Part shown: positions 53,108 to 62,688 of the stretch, piece after piece | Numbering within the stretch: the first letter of the stretch is position 1 | Layout of the letters: every line of letters begins with the position of its first letter | Source of the DNA: Planctomycetota bacterium | Lineage (GTDB): Bacteria; Planctomycetota; Phycisphaerae; Phycisphaerales; Phycisphaeraceae | NCBI GenBank assembly: GCA_024276075.1 | Contig: JAJRXX010000038.1 | Coordinates: 1 to 64,000, forward strand | Length of the DNA: 64,000 nt | Reading direction: 5' to 3' | Program-made: the position numbers and the translations under genes | The notes under the pieces: generated by a model | Databases searched by the model: none | What the model saw: the letters and a program-made list of their open reading frames with translations, nothing else | Told to the model about the DNA's origin: nothing

Positions 53108-54994
53108 ATGGAAAACCGCTTCGGATTTAAGGACCTGATCCTCACGCTCCTGCTGCTGGCGTTGATCGTCAGTGTTTGGCTTGGGATGCGCCAATTCGAT
53201 CGTCAATGGGCGGTGGTCCAATCGATCAACCAAAAGCTCGACGCCCTGACCCGAGAATTGACCGGCCTGCGGCGAGACCTCGCCACAAACGCTCCGCGCG
53301 CCAACGCACAAACTCACAACGCGGTGTCGCCAAGCCCCACGCCCTCGACCACCGCCGACCCAGCCCCGACGGCGATCGCCACCACGCAAACCGACGACGC
53401 CTTCGCCAGGATCATCGCCGCCAAAGCCCAGGCGGATTTTGCGGAGGGTGACTGGCTCGTTGACGCGTTCGGCGGCGGTGTCGCCAACATCACACCACTG
53501 CTCTCGGGCGACCTCTACGCCAGCATTATCCAAAACCACGTCTTGGACACGCTCGCCACGCGTGACCCCGACACACTCCAATGGAAGGGCCTGCTCGCCA
53601 CCGGCTGGCAGATCAGCGAGGACGGGCTGGCCATCACATTTCAGTTGCGAGACAACGCCACGTTTTCCGACGGCTACCCGCTCGATGCCGACGACGTCGT
53701 TTATACCTTTAATATGATTATGGACGAGCGCATCGCAGCACCTCGCCACCGCGCTTACCTCAGAACCATCAAGAGCGTCGAGAAGACCGGCCCCTATGAG
53801 GTCGTGTTCCGCTACCGAGAACCGTATTTCGAAGCGTTTGAGCTAGCCGCGAGTTTCACCGTGCTGCCCGAGCACTTCTATTCAAAATTCAAGCCCGAGC
53901 AGTTCAATCAATCCGTGGGCCTGCTGCTGGGGTCGGGGCCGTACCGCTTGGAAGACCCCACCGGCTGGAAGCCCGGCAAGCTCATCCAACTCGTGCGCAA
54001 CGACCGCTACTGGGGCGTGTACCCCGCTTTCGATAAGCTGATCTATAAAGAAATCACCAACGACGTCGCCCGCCAAACCGCGTTCCGCAACGGTGACGTC
54101 GACATCTTCTCCGCCCAGCCCCAGCAGTACAGGGACATGCGTCGCGACGACGACCTGACAGCCCGCACCCAATCGTTTGAATACCTCTCGCCCTTGGGTG
54201 GCTACCGATACATCGCTTGGAATCAACGGCAGAATGATCAGCCCACACCGTTCGCAGATCAGCGCGTCCGCCGGGCCATGACCATGCTCACCGATCGGCC
54301 ACAGCTTGTTCTGGAAATCATGCTCGGCTACGCCGTCACCACCACAGGCCCGTTCAACCCCATGAGCACGCAGAGCAACCCCGCTGTACAGCCCTGGCCG
54401 TACGACGTCTCGCGCGCAAAGCAGTTGCTCGCCGAAGCCGGGTTCGAGGACCGCGACGGCGACGGGGTACTCGAATCACCCGACGGCAGCCCGTTCGAAT
54501 TTAAACTCACCTACCCGTCGGGCAGTGTCAATTACGAGTCCATGGTCTTCCTGCTCAAAGACGCCTACGCCAGGGCCGGCATCATCCTCGTGCCCGATCC
54601 GCTCGAATGGTCCGTCTTCACCGATCGGCTCAAGAACAAAAACTTTCAGGCTGTCACCCTCGGCTGGACCAGCGGCATCGAGACCGACATCTTCCAGATG
54701 TTCCACTCCAGCCAAATCGTTGAGGGCGGCGACAACTTCATCTCATACAAGAGCGACGAACTCGACCGCCTGATCGACGAGGCACGCCACACCACCGACG
54801 AGGCCAAGCGCATGCCCTTGTGGCACCGCGCACATGAAATCATCCACGAAGATCAGCCTTACACATTTTTATTCTTTAGCAAGAGCCTGCGCTTCATCGA
54901 CGATCGCATCCGCAACGTGCAAAAAGTTAAGCTAGGCCTAAGCCCCAATCACGAGTGGTGGGTGCCCGCGTCACAACAACGCTGGACACAGTAA
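53108..54994 (+). CDS. peptide ABC transporter substrate-binding protein
   Basis: 628 aa. It has an uncleaved-looking N-terminal helix (DLILTLLLLALIVSVWLGM), a coiled-coil and Ala/Thr/Pro-rich linker up to about residue 95, then the family 5 binding domain: DGLAITFQLRDNATFSDGYP, DADDVVYTFNMIMDER, and the later AKQLLAEAGFEDRDGDGVLE and EWWVPA-like C terminus (NHEWWVPASQQRW). It captures peptides or similar solutes in the periplasm. The anchor helix in place of a lipobox, plus a 50-residue stalk, suggests a membrane-tethered receptor. Confidence 0.92.
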   Translation: MENRFGFKDLILTLLLLALIVSVWLGMRQFDRQWAVVQSINQKLDALTRELTGLRRDLATNAPRANAQTHNAVSPSPTPSTTADPAPTAIATTQTDDAFARIIAAKAQADFAEGDWLVDAFGGGVANITPLLSGDLYASIIQNHVLDTLATRDPDTLQWKGLLATGWQISEDGLAITFQLRDNATFSDGYPLDADDVVYTFNMIMDERIAAPRHRAYLRTIKSVEKTGPYEVVFRYREPYFEAFELAASFTVLPEHFYSKFKPEQFNQSVGLLLGSGPYRLEDPTGWKPGKLIQLVRNDRYWGVYPAFDKLIYKEITNDVARQTAFRNGDVDIFSAQPQQYRDMRRDDDLTARTQSFEYLSPLGGYRYIAWNQRQNDQPTPFADQRVRRAMTMLTDRPQLVLEIMLGYAVTTTGPFNPMSTQSNPAVQPWPYDVSRAKQLLAEAGFEDRDGDGVLESPDGSPFEFKLTYPSGSVNYESMVFLLKDAYARAGIILVPDPLEWSVFTDRLKNKNFQAVTLGWTSGIETDIFQMFHSSQIVEGGDNFISYKSDELDRLIDEARHTTDEAKRMPLWHRAHEIIHEDQPYTFLFFSKSLRFIDDRIRNVQKVKLGLSPNHEWWVPASQQRWTQ

Positions 54995-55090
54995 CCCGAT
55001 AATCAATATTTCGGCACTTCGGCCCAACCGATTGCCCGTAACCCGTACACGCCGACGATCCACTTGATCTAATCCAGCCAAACACCCGCA

Positions 55091-56185
55091 ATGCCGAACT
55101 ACATCGCCAGAAGACTGCTGCTGATGATCCCCACGCTGGTCGGCATCACCCTGGTCGTCTTCTCGGTCATGGCGCTGTCACCCGGGGGCATCGGAACCTC
55201 ACTGCTTAACGAAGGCTCGATGCGCGCCGAGGAACGTCAGGCACTACGCAGCTATTACGAAAAACGCTACGGCCTCAACAAACCCTGGTACATCCAGTAC
55301 GCCAAGTGGCTCAACCAGGTCTCTCCCGTCGGCCTCGAGACCCATGACGACGGCACGCTGGGCTCGCTGACGATCAAGAAACCCAACTTGGGCGAGAGCT
55401 TCATCCGCAACCGGCCCGTGCTCGACATCGTCCTCGAAGCGCTGCCCATTACACTGCTGCTGAATTTTATTTCCATACCCATCATCTACGCCATCGCCAT
55501 CACCGCCGGCATCCACGCCGCCAAGCACCGCGGCAAGCTATTCGACATCAGCAGCGGCACGGTCTTTATCGCCCTGTGGTCGCTGCCCACCATGTGGGTC
55601 GGCGTCATGCTCATCGGATTCCTAGCCAACAAGGACTTCATACAGCTATTTCCCACCGGCTCCGTGCACGACACCGTTGCCGGCAACATGACGTTCCTGC
55701 CCGATTGGCCCGCAGCCGAAGCGGCGACCCAGACCTCCCTCTGGGAACGGCGAGGCTGGTTGATCGACACCTGTTGGCACCTGATCCTCCCCATCATCTG
55801 TCTCTCGTATGGCGGGTTCGCGTTCCTGTCGAAGCTCATGCGTGCCGCCATGCTCGAAAACCTCACCGCCGACTTTGTCCGCACCGCCAGGGCCAAGGGC
55901 GTCTCCGAGCACGTCGTCCTCTACCGTCATGTCCTACGCAACAGCATCCTCCCATTGATCACCGTCGCCGCGGGCATCCTGCCATCCCTGCTGGGCGGGT
56001 CGCTGATTGTCGAATCAATCTTCAGCATCAACGGCATGGGCAAGCTCATGATCGACGCCATCTTCATGCGCGACCGTGAGCTGGTCTTGTCGGTGACGTT
56101 TGTGATTAGCCTCGTGAGCCTGTTGAGCCTGTTGCTGGCCGACATCAGCTACGCCATCGCCGACCCGAGGGTGAGCTATGACTAA
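55091..56185 (+). CDS. oppB: oligopeptide ABC transporter permease (OppB type)
   Basis: 364 aa. YIARRLLLMIPTLVGITLVV is the classic OppB N terminus. RYGLNKPWYIQYAKWLNQV and LGESFIRNRPVLDIVLEALP precede the membrane domain. The cytoplasmic coupling loop is FVRTARAKGVSEHVVLYRHV, and SLIVESIFSINGMGKLM with the C-terminal ADISYAIADPRVSYD complete the family pattern. A larger insertion than usual (DWPAAEAATQTSLWERRG) lies in the middle periplasmic loop. The 3' end overlaps the next permease by 8 bases. Confidence 0.94.
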   Translation: MPNYIARRLLLMIPTLVGITLVVFSVMALSPGGIGTSLLNEGSMRAEERQALRSYYEKRYGLNKPWYIQYAKWLNQVSPVGLETHDDGTLGSLTIKKPNLGESFIRNRPVLDIVLEALPITLLLNFISIPIIYAIAITAGIHAAKHRGKLFDISSGTVFIALWSLPTMWVGVMLIGFLANKDFIQLFPTGSVHDTVAGNMTFLPDWPAAEAATQTSLWERRGWLIDTCWHLILPIICLSYGGFAFLSKLMRAAMLENLTADFVRTARAKGVSEHVVLYRHVLRNSILPLITVAAGILPSLLGGSLIVESIFSINGMGKLMIDAIFMRDRELVLSVTFVISLVSLLSLLLADISYAIADPRVSYD

Positions 56186-57395
56186 CGCCACCACCACCGC
56201 ACCGCAGACCCCGTCCCCGGCACCGCCCGCCGCCGAGTCGCGCAATTGGCTCGTGCGCACAGCAGCCGATACCGTTAGCCGATTGGGCGCCAAGATTGGG
56301 TTAACGTGTATCGCCCTGATCGTCTTTTGTGCCGTCTTCGCGCCGCTGCTGGCTAGCTCGCACCCGTTGCTCATTAAACTCGACAACCAATGGTCGAGCC
56401 CCATGCTCAAGCACCTGACCCCCACCGATGTCATACTCCTGGTCGCTTTTGTCACCGCTGTGATCACCGCGACGCTTCGGCGTGTCAACCCGACCCGTCG
56501 GGCTTGGGTGTTTTTCGCTGTGACGCTGATCGCCGTCCCGTTGGCCGTCGTTTTTGTCAATCCACCCAGGGCTATCGTGTACGAGCAATACCGCGAAGCC
56601 CAAGCCGCCGACCGTGTCGAGTTCGTCCTCAGAGCCCCGATCCCCTACTCACCCATTGATCGGCTGCGCGACCAGTTTGACCCGGATCAACCCCACCCTC
56701 GTCCGCCGTCGGCACAGCACCCCCTGGGCACCGAGCGCAACGGCTCGGACATCCTCAGCCGCATGATCCACGCATCACGCATCGCGCTGGCGGTCGGATT
56801 CATCGCAGAGGGCCTGGCGCTGGTCATCGGCGTCACCATAGGCGGACTCATGGGATACTTCGCCGGGCCGGTCGATCTGTTCGGCATGCGCCTCGTCGAG
56901 ATATTTAGATCCATCCCGCAAATTTATCTCCTGCTCACGTTCGTTGCCTTCTTCGGTCGCAACCTATACCTGATCATGGTGATCATCGGCCTGACCAGTT
57001 GGGTTGGCTACGCGTTGTTTACCCGTGCCGAGTTTCTCAGGCTGCGCAAGCAAGACTTTGTCCAAGCCGCCATCGCCTGTGGGCTGCCGCTGCGATCGAT
57101 CCTGTTTCGCCACATGCTGCCCAACGGCATGGCGCCCATTCTCGTCAACATCAGCTTCGGCATCGCCTCTGCCATACTCGCCGAGAGCGTCCTGAGCTTC
57201 CTGGGCCTGGGTGTCATCGACGAGCCGAGTTGGGGCGAGATGTTAAACCAAGCGGTCAGCGCGGGCGGCGGGTTTTACTGGTGGCTGGCGACGTTCCGGG
57301 GCTTGGCGATCTTCCTGACGGTATTCTCATACAACATGGTCGGCGAAGCCGTGCGCGACGCCATCGACCCGCACCTGCAACGAACGCCTACTTAA
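56178..57395 (+). CDS. oppC: oligopeptide ABC transporter permease (OppC type, long)
   Basis: 405 aa, about 100 more than normal. The N-terminal half has three helices (about residues 38-58, 75-95 and 105-122) in place of one. A long loop then ends in GTERNGSDILSRMIHASRIA, the OppC G-T-D-x-x-G-R/D-hx-S motif. The core has FVQAAIACGLPLRSILFRHM (EAA loop) and VLSFLGLGVIDEPSWGEML. Such extended OppC proteins occur in some bacteria. It pairs with OppB; the permease at 52100 could be an alternative partner. Confidence 0.92.
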   Translation: MTNATTTAPQTPSPAPPAAESRNWLVRTAADTVSRLGAKIGLTCIALIVFCAVFAPLLASSHPLLIKLDNQWSSPMLKHLTPTDVILLVAFVTAVITATLRRVNPTRRAWVFFAVTLIAVPLAVVFVNPPRAIVYEQYREAQAADRVEFVLRAPIPYSPIDRLRDQFDPDQPHPRPPSAQHPLGTERNGSDILSRMIHASRIALAVGFIAEGLALVIGVTIGGLMGYFAGPVDLFGMRLVEIFRSIPQIYLLLTFVAFFGRNLYLIMVIIGLTSWVGYALFTRAEFLRLRKQDFVQAAIACGLPLRSILFRHMLPNGMAPILVNISFGIASAILAESVLSFLGLGVIDEPSWGEMLNQAVSAGGGFYWWLATFRGLAIFLTVFSYNMVGEAVRDAIDPHLQRTPT

Positions 57396-57425
57396 ATACA
57401 CCCTCGTCAACCACCAGAGCAAACC

Positions 57426-58493
57426 GTGACCGACAAACCGCTACTGAAGATCGAAGACTTAGCTGTTAGCTTCCCCACGTCGGGTAGCCTCGACCACCGT
57501 GTGCGCGCGGTCAACGGCCTAAACCTGTCGATCTACCCGCGCCAAACCTTGGCCATCGTCGGCGAATCGGGCTGCGGCAAATCGGTCTCAGCACTGTCAA
57601 CGCTCCAACTGATCCCCACGCCGCCGGGCCGATACGATCAAGGCCGCATCTGGTGGGACGCCGACGGTCAGCCTTGCGACTTGCTGAGCCTGTCAGAAAA
57701 GGAAATCCGCCGGGTCCGGGGCAATCAGATCGCCATGATCTTCCAGGAGCCCATGACCAGCCTCAACCCCGTCTACACCATCGGCGAGCAAATACTCGAA
57801 GCCATCCTCATCCACCAAAAAACACGCCGCGCCCAGGCCAGGCAAATTGCCACGCAAGCACTCACCGACGTCGGTATCGCCGATCCACACGCTCGGCTCG
57901 ACGAGTACCCTCACCAGCTATCGGGCGGTATGCGTCAGCGCGTCATGATCGCCATGGCGCTGGCGTGTCAGCCCAGGCTCCTGCTAGCCGACGAGCCCAC
58001 CACCGCGCTCGATGTCACCATCCAGGCACAAATTTTAGAACTGCTGCGCAAGCTCCAACGCGAACGCGGCATGTCGGTCCTGCTGATCACGCACGACCTG
58101 GGCGTCGTCGCTGAAAACGCCGACACCGTTGCCGTCATGTACGCCGGCAGGATCGTCGAATACGGGTCCGTGCACGACATTTTCAGTCAACCGCTGCACC
58201 CTTACACCCGGGGCTTGCTCGCGTCCATGCCCGTATTGGGTAAACGGCACGAGCGCCTAACGACCATCCCCGGCAGCGTGCCCAACCCCGCTGACTTCCC
58301 CTCCGGGTGCCCCTTCCACCCCCGCTGCGTTGATATGAAAGACGACCCAAAATGCACCGCAGACGATCCGCCGCTACGCGAGATACACGAAAAACACTGG
58401 GCCGCGTGCTGGCACACACCTGGTCACAACCAAGCCCAGACGACCACGCCCGACCTGTCCTACCGCCGACCGGAAGCCGCGCCGGTTGTCTAG
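57426..58493 (+). CDS. oppD: oligopeptide ABC transporter ATPase (OppD type)
   Basis: 355 aa. Walker [17 protein letters not shown]-loop [15 protein letters not shown], signature [15 protein letters not shown], Walker [14 protein letters not shown]-loop [12 protein letters not shown]. The C-terminal oligopeptide-transporter domain has the cysteine cluster GCPFHPRC and AACWH. The start is GTG at 57426. No OppF partner follows: repeat B begins at the stop codon. The second ATPase may be encoded elsewhere or this subunit may work as a homodimer. Confidence 0.95.
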   Translation: MTDKPLLKIEDLAVSFPTSGSLDHRVRAVNGLNLSIYPRQTLAIVGESGCGKSVSALSTLQLIPTPPGRYDQGRIWWDADGQPCDLLSLSEKEIRRVRGNQIAMIFQEPMTSLNPVYTIGEQILEAILIHQKTRRAQARQIATQALTDVGIADPHARLDEYPHQLSGGMRQRVMIAMALACQPRLLLADEPTTALDVTIQAQILELLRKLQRERGMSVLLITHDLGVVAENADTVAVMYAGRIVEYGSVHDIFSQPLHPYTRGLLASMPVLGKRHERLTTIPGSVPNPADFPSGCPFHPRCVDMKDDPKCTADDPPLREIHEKHWAACWHTPGHNQAQTTTPDLSYRRPEAAPVV

Positions 58494-58611
58494 AACCGGT
58501 TTCATAACTCCCCTCCCTGTCAGGGAGGGGGTAGGGGGAGGGTCGTGTGTCCATGATTTACGGGGCTTTCACCCCTCACCCAACCTCTCCCCTCAAGGGG
58601 AGAGGTGTTTT
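58492..58611. repeat. dispersed 120-bp double-hairpin repeat B, copy 2
   Basis: Closely matches 37515-37635 over its whole length. Hairpin 1 is at 58510-58530 (CCCCTCCCT / AGGGAGGGG), hairpin 2 at 58584-58605 (CCTCTCCCCT / AGGGGAGAGG) followed by TGTTTT. It starts inside the oppD stop codon and ends 10 bases before the stop of the convergent subtilase gene. Confidence 0.9.
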
Positions 58612-58621
58612 AAAACAGTTT

Positions 58622-60025
58622 CTAGTTCTCGTCATCCCTAGGCCTAGCCTCGATCCGCCAAGCGATCGCAAAATCCCACGCCTCATCTCGCTCGTCGGCG
58701 CGCGTCACTATCAGCCGATGCCGACCACTGGGCACCTGTTTCAAATAGACATGCTCGACATTATCCACCTTGCTAGCCGACTCGGATAAGACTTGGCCGC
58801 GCTCCTGGCCATCCGTCACCGACCACTTCAAGTCAAAGTCCGCCAAGCGAGGCGTGTCAAGCCACCTCGACTTTCCCGTTACGAGGTCCTCGACCTGCCG
58901 CCCGTCAATCCGACGGTTCCACACCAGCACGACCGACACCTCGCCCATCGCCTGCTGGAGGTTCAACTCGTACACCCACGTGCCCCCAGGCTCCAGCGAC
59001 TGAAAATCCCAGCCGTAATCCTCCAACTCCGCTCCCTGCACGGTAGGCCCAGCGCGTAAAACCGCGTAGCTATAACTGAAACGCACCACACCAGCACCCA
59101 GGTGTTCATCCAACGGCTTGCCCGCTTTTGCCCGCCATTTGCGTGATTTGCTCGCGCCCGCCATCAACACCGCCTTGATTACTTCCGACCGTCCCGCATC
59201 TGGAACGCCGTACATCCGATCCGCCGCCTCCAGCAGCCTCGCCACTGTCGCTGCCACCGCCGGTGTCGCAGCACTGGTGGTGTTACGCCTGGCCACCACG
59301 TCCGGCTTACACCGCCCTTTCCCTTCGTACACCGTGTACCCGCCGCTGCTGTTGCCGCTGGCCGTGCCCACCGCGATCACGTTGTACGCGCTACCCAGCA
59401 AAAACGGCACCGACGACTTCGCTCCATTGTTCAGGCCCACCACCATCTGCACGTCTTCGGTGTCGACGAGGTAGTCGATCCGCCGCAGTACGTTCGCTGC
59501 CACGGGCATGGCGCTACCGATCCAGCTATGAGTAAACACCCGCCGACCGTCGCTGATGGGCGGCTCGCCGCTGCCCACACGCAGGGCCCCATTCCCCATC
59601 CAGTAGCCGCTGCTATAGAAATAGACGTCACCGATCCCCGCTGCCAAACCCGTACGCCCAAAGATGATCTTGGACGTCATCTGCGAGTGGCTATTGACCT
59701 TGCTGGGGCCGCTGCGAGGGGTCATCTTCACACCCGCGAAGACCCCGTCGTTGGTATTAGGCAGGTAGTCACCGGGCTGCCCCTCAACGTGTCCCACAGG
59801 CACCCCTCGCCCCTGAATAAACCGGTAGTTAAGGCTTTCGCCCCGCTGACGAGATTTGCCCTTCGCGCCAACTTCCCGTGCAGGACTTAGGCCCGGCGCT
59901 TTATCATCCGCAATTAACCGTTTCGGCTGGCCGCACCACCACACCGCTAGCATCACGCACCACACCACCGCTCCACACGCCAACACCCAATGCCAATCGG
60001 TTTTGGTTTGGCCGTATTTAATCAT
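58622..60025 (-). CDS. divergent subtilisin-like (S8) serine peptidase
   Basis: 467 aa from the ATG at 60025. One N-terminal membrane helix (WVLACGAVVWCVMLAVWW). The S8 layout is then readable. GRGVPVGHVEGQPGDY is where the Asp is expected, but Glu81 is present. NSHSQMTSKIIFG supplies His113, VVGLNNGAKS the oxyanion Asn, and GRCKPDVVARRNTTSAATPA the nucleophile Ser251. A C-terminal beta-rich part (about 310-465, GGTWVYELNLQQAMGEVSVV) resembles a P/jelly-roll type domain. The start overlaps the GT4 stop by 8 bases (ATGATTAA), so the two are co-translated. The Glu variant could still be active or be a pseudo-enzyme. Confidence 0.78.
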   Translation of the reverse strand: MIKYGQTKTDWHWVLACGAVVWCVMLAVWWCGQPKRLIADDKAPGLSPAREVGAKGKSRQRGESLNYRFIQGRGVPVGHVEGQPGDYLPNTNDGVFAGVKMTPRSGPSKVNSHSQMTSKIIFGRTGLAAGIGDVYFYSSGYWMGNGALRVGSGEPPISDGRRVFTHSWIGSAMPVAANVLRRIDYLVDTEDVQMVVGLNNGAKSSVPFLLGSAYNVIAVGTASGNSSGGYTVYEGKGRCKPDVVARRNTTSAATPAVAATVARLLEAADRMYGVPDAGRSEVIKAVLMAGASKSRKWRAKAGKPLDEHLGAGVVRFSYSYAVLRAGPTVQGAELEDYGWDFQSLEPGGTWVYELNLQQAMGEVSVVLVWNRRIDGRQVEDLVTGKSRWLDTPRLADFDLKWSVTDGQERGQVLSESASKVDNVEHVYLKQVPSGRHRLIVTRADERDEAWDFAIAWRIEARPRDDEN

Positions 60026-61232
60026 TGATCTGCTCGTCGGGCAGGTACACAAATCCGGGTTTATCTGATCGACCAAGCAACCAGCGGTACATCTCGATCA
60101 TCTGCCGCACGATCACGGGCCATGCGTAGTTTTCCTCAATGACCCGCCGCCCCCGTCGCCCCATCTCCTGACGCTGGGCATCCGACAGCCCCATCGCCTG
60201 CTGCATCGCCGTACACAACGGCTCGACGCCCACGTCAATCCACCAGCCGCAGCCGTCGCGTGCCAACGCGCCCCAAGGCGTCGTATTCGAAACAATCGCC
60301 GGCAATCCACACGCCATCGCCTCAGCAATCGTGATGCCGAAGTTCTCACCCTCCGTAGGCAACACGTATAGGTCCGACGCACCGAGCAGTTGCTTCTTCA
60401 ACTCTCCCACAACCGGGCCGACAAATGTCGTACACCCTCCCGCGCCCGTCGACGTGATGATTTGTTGAGCCCTCGCACGGTCGTCGTCCAATTCCTGACC
60501 GGCAATGACCAACTGCCAATCCGGGTACCGACGCCACAACCTGCCCCACGCTTGTGCCAGTCGGCATAGACCTTTCTTACGATAGATCATCGACAAGAAC
60601 AGCAGCCGTTTCTTGCCCTTCAACTGCGGCCAACGCTCGATCACCGAGCCGTCATCTCGATCCACGGGATACTCTGCCGCATCCAAGCCGATCGGCACGA
60701 CCGCAATAGGGTTCCTCAAGCCATAAGCACGCACATGCCTCGCCTCCTGGTTCGACGTCACGTGAATACAGGCTGCATTTTGCAGATTTCGGTTCTCGTA
60801 TAGCAAGCCGATAATTTTTTTGCGTAACTTACCGTACCCGAGTATCCACGGGTCGAGTTGCCCGTGTGGCGATATGACCAAAGGCACACCCCGACGCACC
60901 GCCAAGCGCCTGGCCTCGTAGCTCGGGAGCATCCGCAAGCCATGCGAATGAACGATGTCGGCTTCACCGATCCGTTGATTGAGGAATCGTCGCAACACCG
61001 GGCTGTACCCCAACCATCGCGGGCCGATGTATCGACCCGTAAAAACCTTTGCCTCTTGAATATCCGCAGCGTCTTTCTGCACGTACCGATCACAAAGCGC
61101 CGCGATCGTTGCTTGCACGTCGTCTTTGGGGCACTGTTGCACAAATGACCGCAAGTACGCCGCCACACCGCCGCCGAGGCGTGAGATCGTCGGCGTCACG
61201 TGAACAAGATGAATGGGTGTATCGGTTACCAC
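60018..61232 (-). CDS. GT4 family glycosyltransferase
   Basis: 404 aa from the GTG at 61232, which has GGAG 8 bases upstream on the minus strand; the open frame extends further but without family similarity. N-terminal half: LVHVTPTISRLGGGVAAYLR, IVHSHGLRMLPSYEARRLA, VVPIGLDAAEYP. C-terminal half: LLFLSMIYRKKGLCRLAQAW, and the donor motif YVLPTEGENFGITIAEAMAC (E-x7-E). This is a GT-B enzyme using a nucleotide-sugar in the cytoplasm, similar to capsule and LPS mannosyl/glucosyltransferases. It is translationally coupled to the subtilase. Confidence 0.9.
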   Translation of the reverse strand: MVTDTPIHLVHVTPTISRLGGGVAAYLRSFVQQCPKDDVQATIAALCDRYVQKDAADIQEAKVFTGRYIGPRWLGYSPVLRRFLNQRIGEADIVHSHGLRMLPSYEARRLAVRRGVPLVISPHGQLDPWILGYGKLRKKIIGLLYENRNLQNAACIHVTSNQEARHVRAYGLRNPIAVVPIGLDAAEYPVDRDDGSVIERWPQLKGKKRLLFLSMIYRKKGLCRLAQAWGRLWRRYPDWQLVIAGQELDDDRARAQQIITSTGAGGCTTFVGPVVGELKKQLLGASDLYVLPTEGENFGITIAEAMACGLPAIVSNTTPWGALARDGCGWWIDVGVEPLCTAMQQAMGLSDAQRQEMGRRGRRVIEENYAWPVIVRQMIEMYRWLLGRSDKPGFVYLPDEQIND

Positions 61233-61393
61233 AGCGCGCACTCCAGGTGGAGAGTTGACCTGACAACGCCAGCCGATGCAAACAGACAACCGTAAATGGT
61301 GGGTCAAAAGGCTAGCTGGACGCACATCGTGAAAGTCATCGCTGGTTATGACGTGATGCCGCCAAGACGGGATCTTTAACTGTTAAAAGCAGA

Positions 61394-61780
61394 TCAGTCC
61401 GTAGATGCCGTACGCAAAAAGTGGTGCGACGTCATCAGGTAAGCCAATAGGTCATCGGTTTGCAAACGATCGAGCTTGGCCTCCTGAGCCATGTCGGGGA
61501 GGGTTTCACGCCATTGCTCAATGGAATACCGATCGATCGGCTCGACGCTGTGACAAGCGATACATTGGTTGAGGTAGACGTCTCGCCCTCGGACGAGTAC
61601 CTGAGAATCAAAGCCCTGCTGCCCCCCCACCGCGATCAGCCCCTCGTCCACAGGCGGGGCCATCCGTTCCAACGACAAACACCCGACAAACGCCACCGAC
61701 ACCCATACCACACTCAAGCCGATGCATAATCTGCGCCGTCGACGTTTGCACCCTGCCACATTTACAACCCAATGGCTCAT
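61394..61780 (-). CDS. small c-type cytochrome lipoprotein
   Basis: 128 aa. Basic start, helix, then a lipobox-like FVGC at residue 34, so lipid-anchored. A single haem motif CIACH is at residues 73-77 (GRDVYLNQCIACHSVEP). A possible axial Met is in RETLPDMAQEA. The C terminus LDRLQTDDLLAYLMTSHHFL resembles the last helix of small mono-haem cytochromes. It could pass electrons in the periplasm. No oxidase or reductase gene lies next to it. Confidence 0.78.
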   Translation of the reverse strand: MSHWVVNVAGCKRRRRRLCIGLSVVWVSVAFVGCLSLERMAPPVDEGLIAVGGQQGFDSQVLVRGRDVYLNQCIACHSVEPIDRYSIEQWRETLPDMAQEAKLDRLQTDDLLAYLMTSHHFLRTASTD

Positions 61781-61845
61781 CCGTCAATCACCCTAGACAA
61801 AAGAAACACCATACCCGTCCACCGGCCCAACCCTACACCGACAGA

Positions 61846-62688
61846 TCAAAAGTGCATGCCAAAGATCATTCGCGTCTGGAAGTCAGCCTCCGAATCGACA
61901 CCCGTCACCTGAAACAGTGGCGTCAGAGTCACCCACCACTTCTTGCTGCGATACGAGACATTCGGACCCAGGTAGACCACACTATCACCCGTCTTGTCCC
62001 AGTCATCAAACTCGACCTCGTGGAGAAATTCGACCCCCATCAAGAACTTTGGTGAAAACTGATAGCTGATCCCCGCCGTCTGCTCAAATTTACCCTTATC
62101 CTTGCTAAAATCATCTTCTTCCCATTCAGCCTCGATTGTGGCGTTGTAAGCCAGCGTCCAAGGGCCAATGTCTTTCTGTAAAATGATCTTGCCCTCCAGC
62201 TCGAATAGCTGATCACCCCCTTTGATCTCCCCGTACAGGGCCATACCAATCGGGTCCGTTATCGGATTGGTCAGGTTGTATTTTAATTCCACCGATGTAC
62301 TGCGGTACTGCACCCGATCATTGCTGACCGACTCGCCGTCTTGATACCGCCAATCCGCGAGATACAAGGCTACCTGAAACCGATCCGTGATCCCCCACTC
62401 CAGTTCGTGACGAAAGTCTAGCCTATCGAAGTCCGAGTCGTTTTTTTTGCTGGTCTTCCACGTTACCCACTGCTCAAACTCGAACGTACCCTTTGGAGCC
62501 GTCGTCGCTTCATAGACATAGGTAAACTTCCTGTCACTTGCGTTCGCCGAAACACACAAACCCGCCGCCAAGACCAGTACCAGGATTACGCCGTACCGCT
62601 TTACGGAACACGCAGTGGCTCTAGCAGTCCACCTAAATCTTTCTGCCACCCCTCTGCTTGCAAGCAATGCCCATTTCCCACATCTCAT
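61846..62688 (-). CDS. predicted outer-membrane beta-barrel protein
   Basis: 280 aa from the ATG at 62688 (GGTGG about 8 bases upstream). A long basic leader is followed by signal helix KRYGVILVLVLAAGLCVSAN. The mature part alternates polar and hydrophobic residues in antiparallel strands, such as FEFEQWVTWKTSKKND, FRHELEWGITDRFQVALYL and STSVELKYNLTNP, and ends in MIFGMHF with a terminal Phe, the mark of an outer-membrane barrel. It resembles DUF6662/transporter-like porin families. Function not determinable. The leader region contains a TGCTTGCAAGCA palindrome that recalls repeat C. Confidence 0.68.
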   Translation of the reverse strand: MRCGKWALLASRGVAERFRWTARATACSVKRYGVILVLVLAAGLCVSANASDRKFTYVYEATTAPKGTFEFEQWVTWKTSKKNDSDFDRLDFRHELEWGITDRFQVALYLADWRYQDGESVSNDRVQYRSTSVELKYNLTNPITDPIGMALYGEIKGGDQLFELEGKIILQKDIGPWTLAYNATIEAEWEEDDFSKDKGKFEQTAGISYQFSPKFLMGVEFLHEVEFDDWDKTGDSVVYLGPNVSYRSKKWWVTLTPLFQVTGVDSEADFQTRMIFGMHF

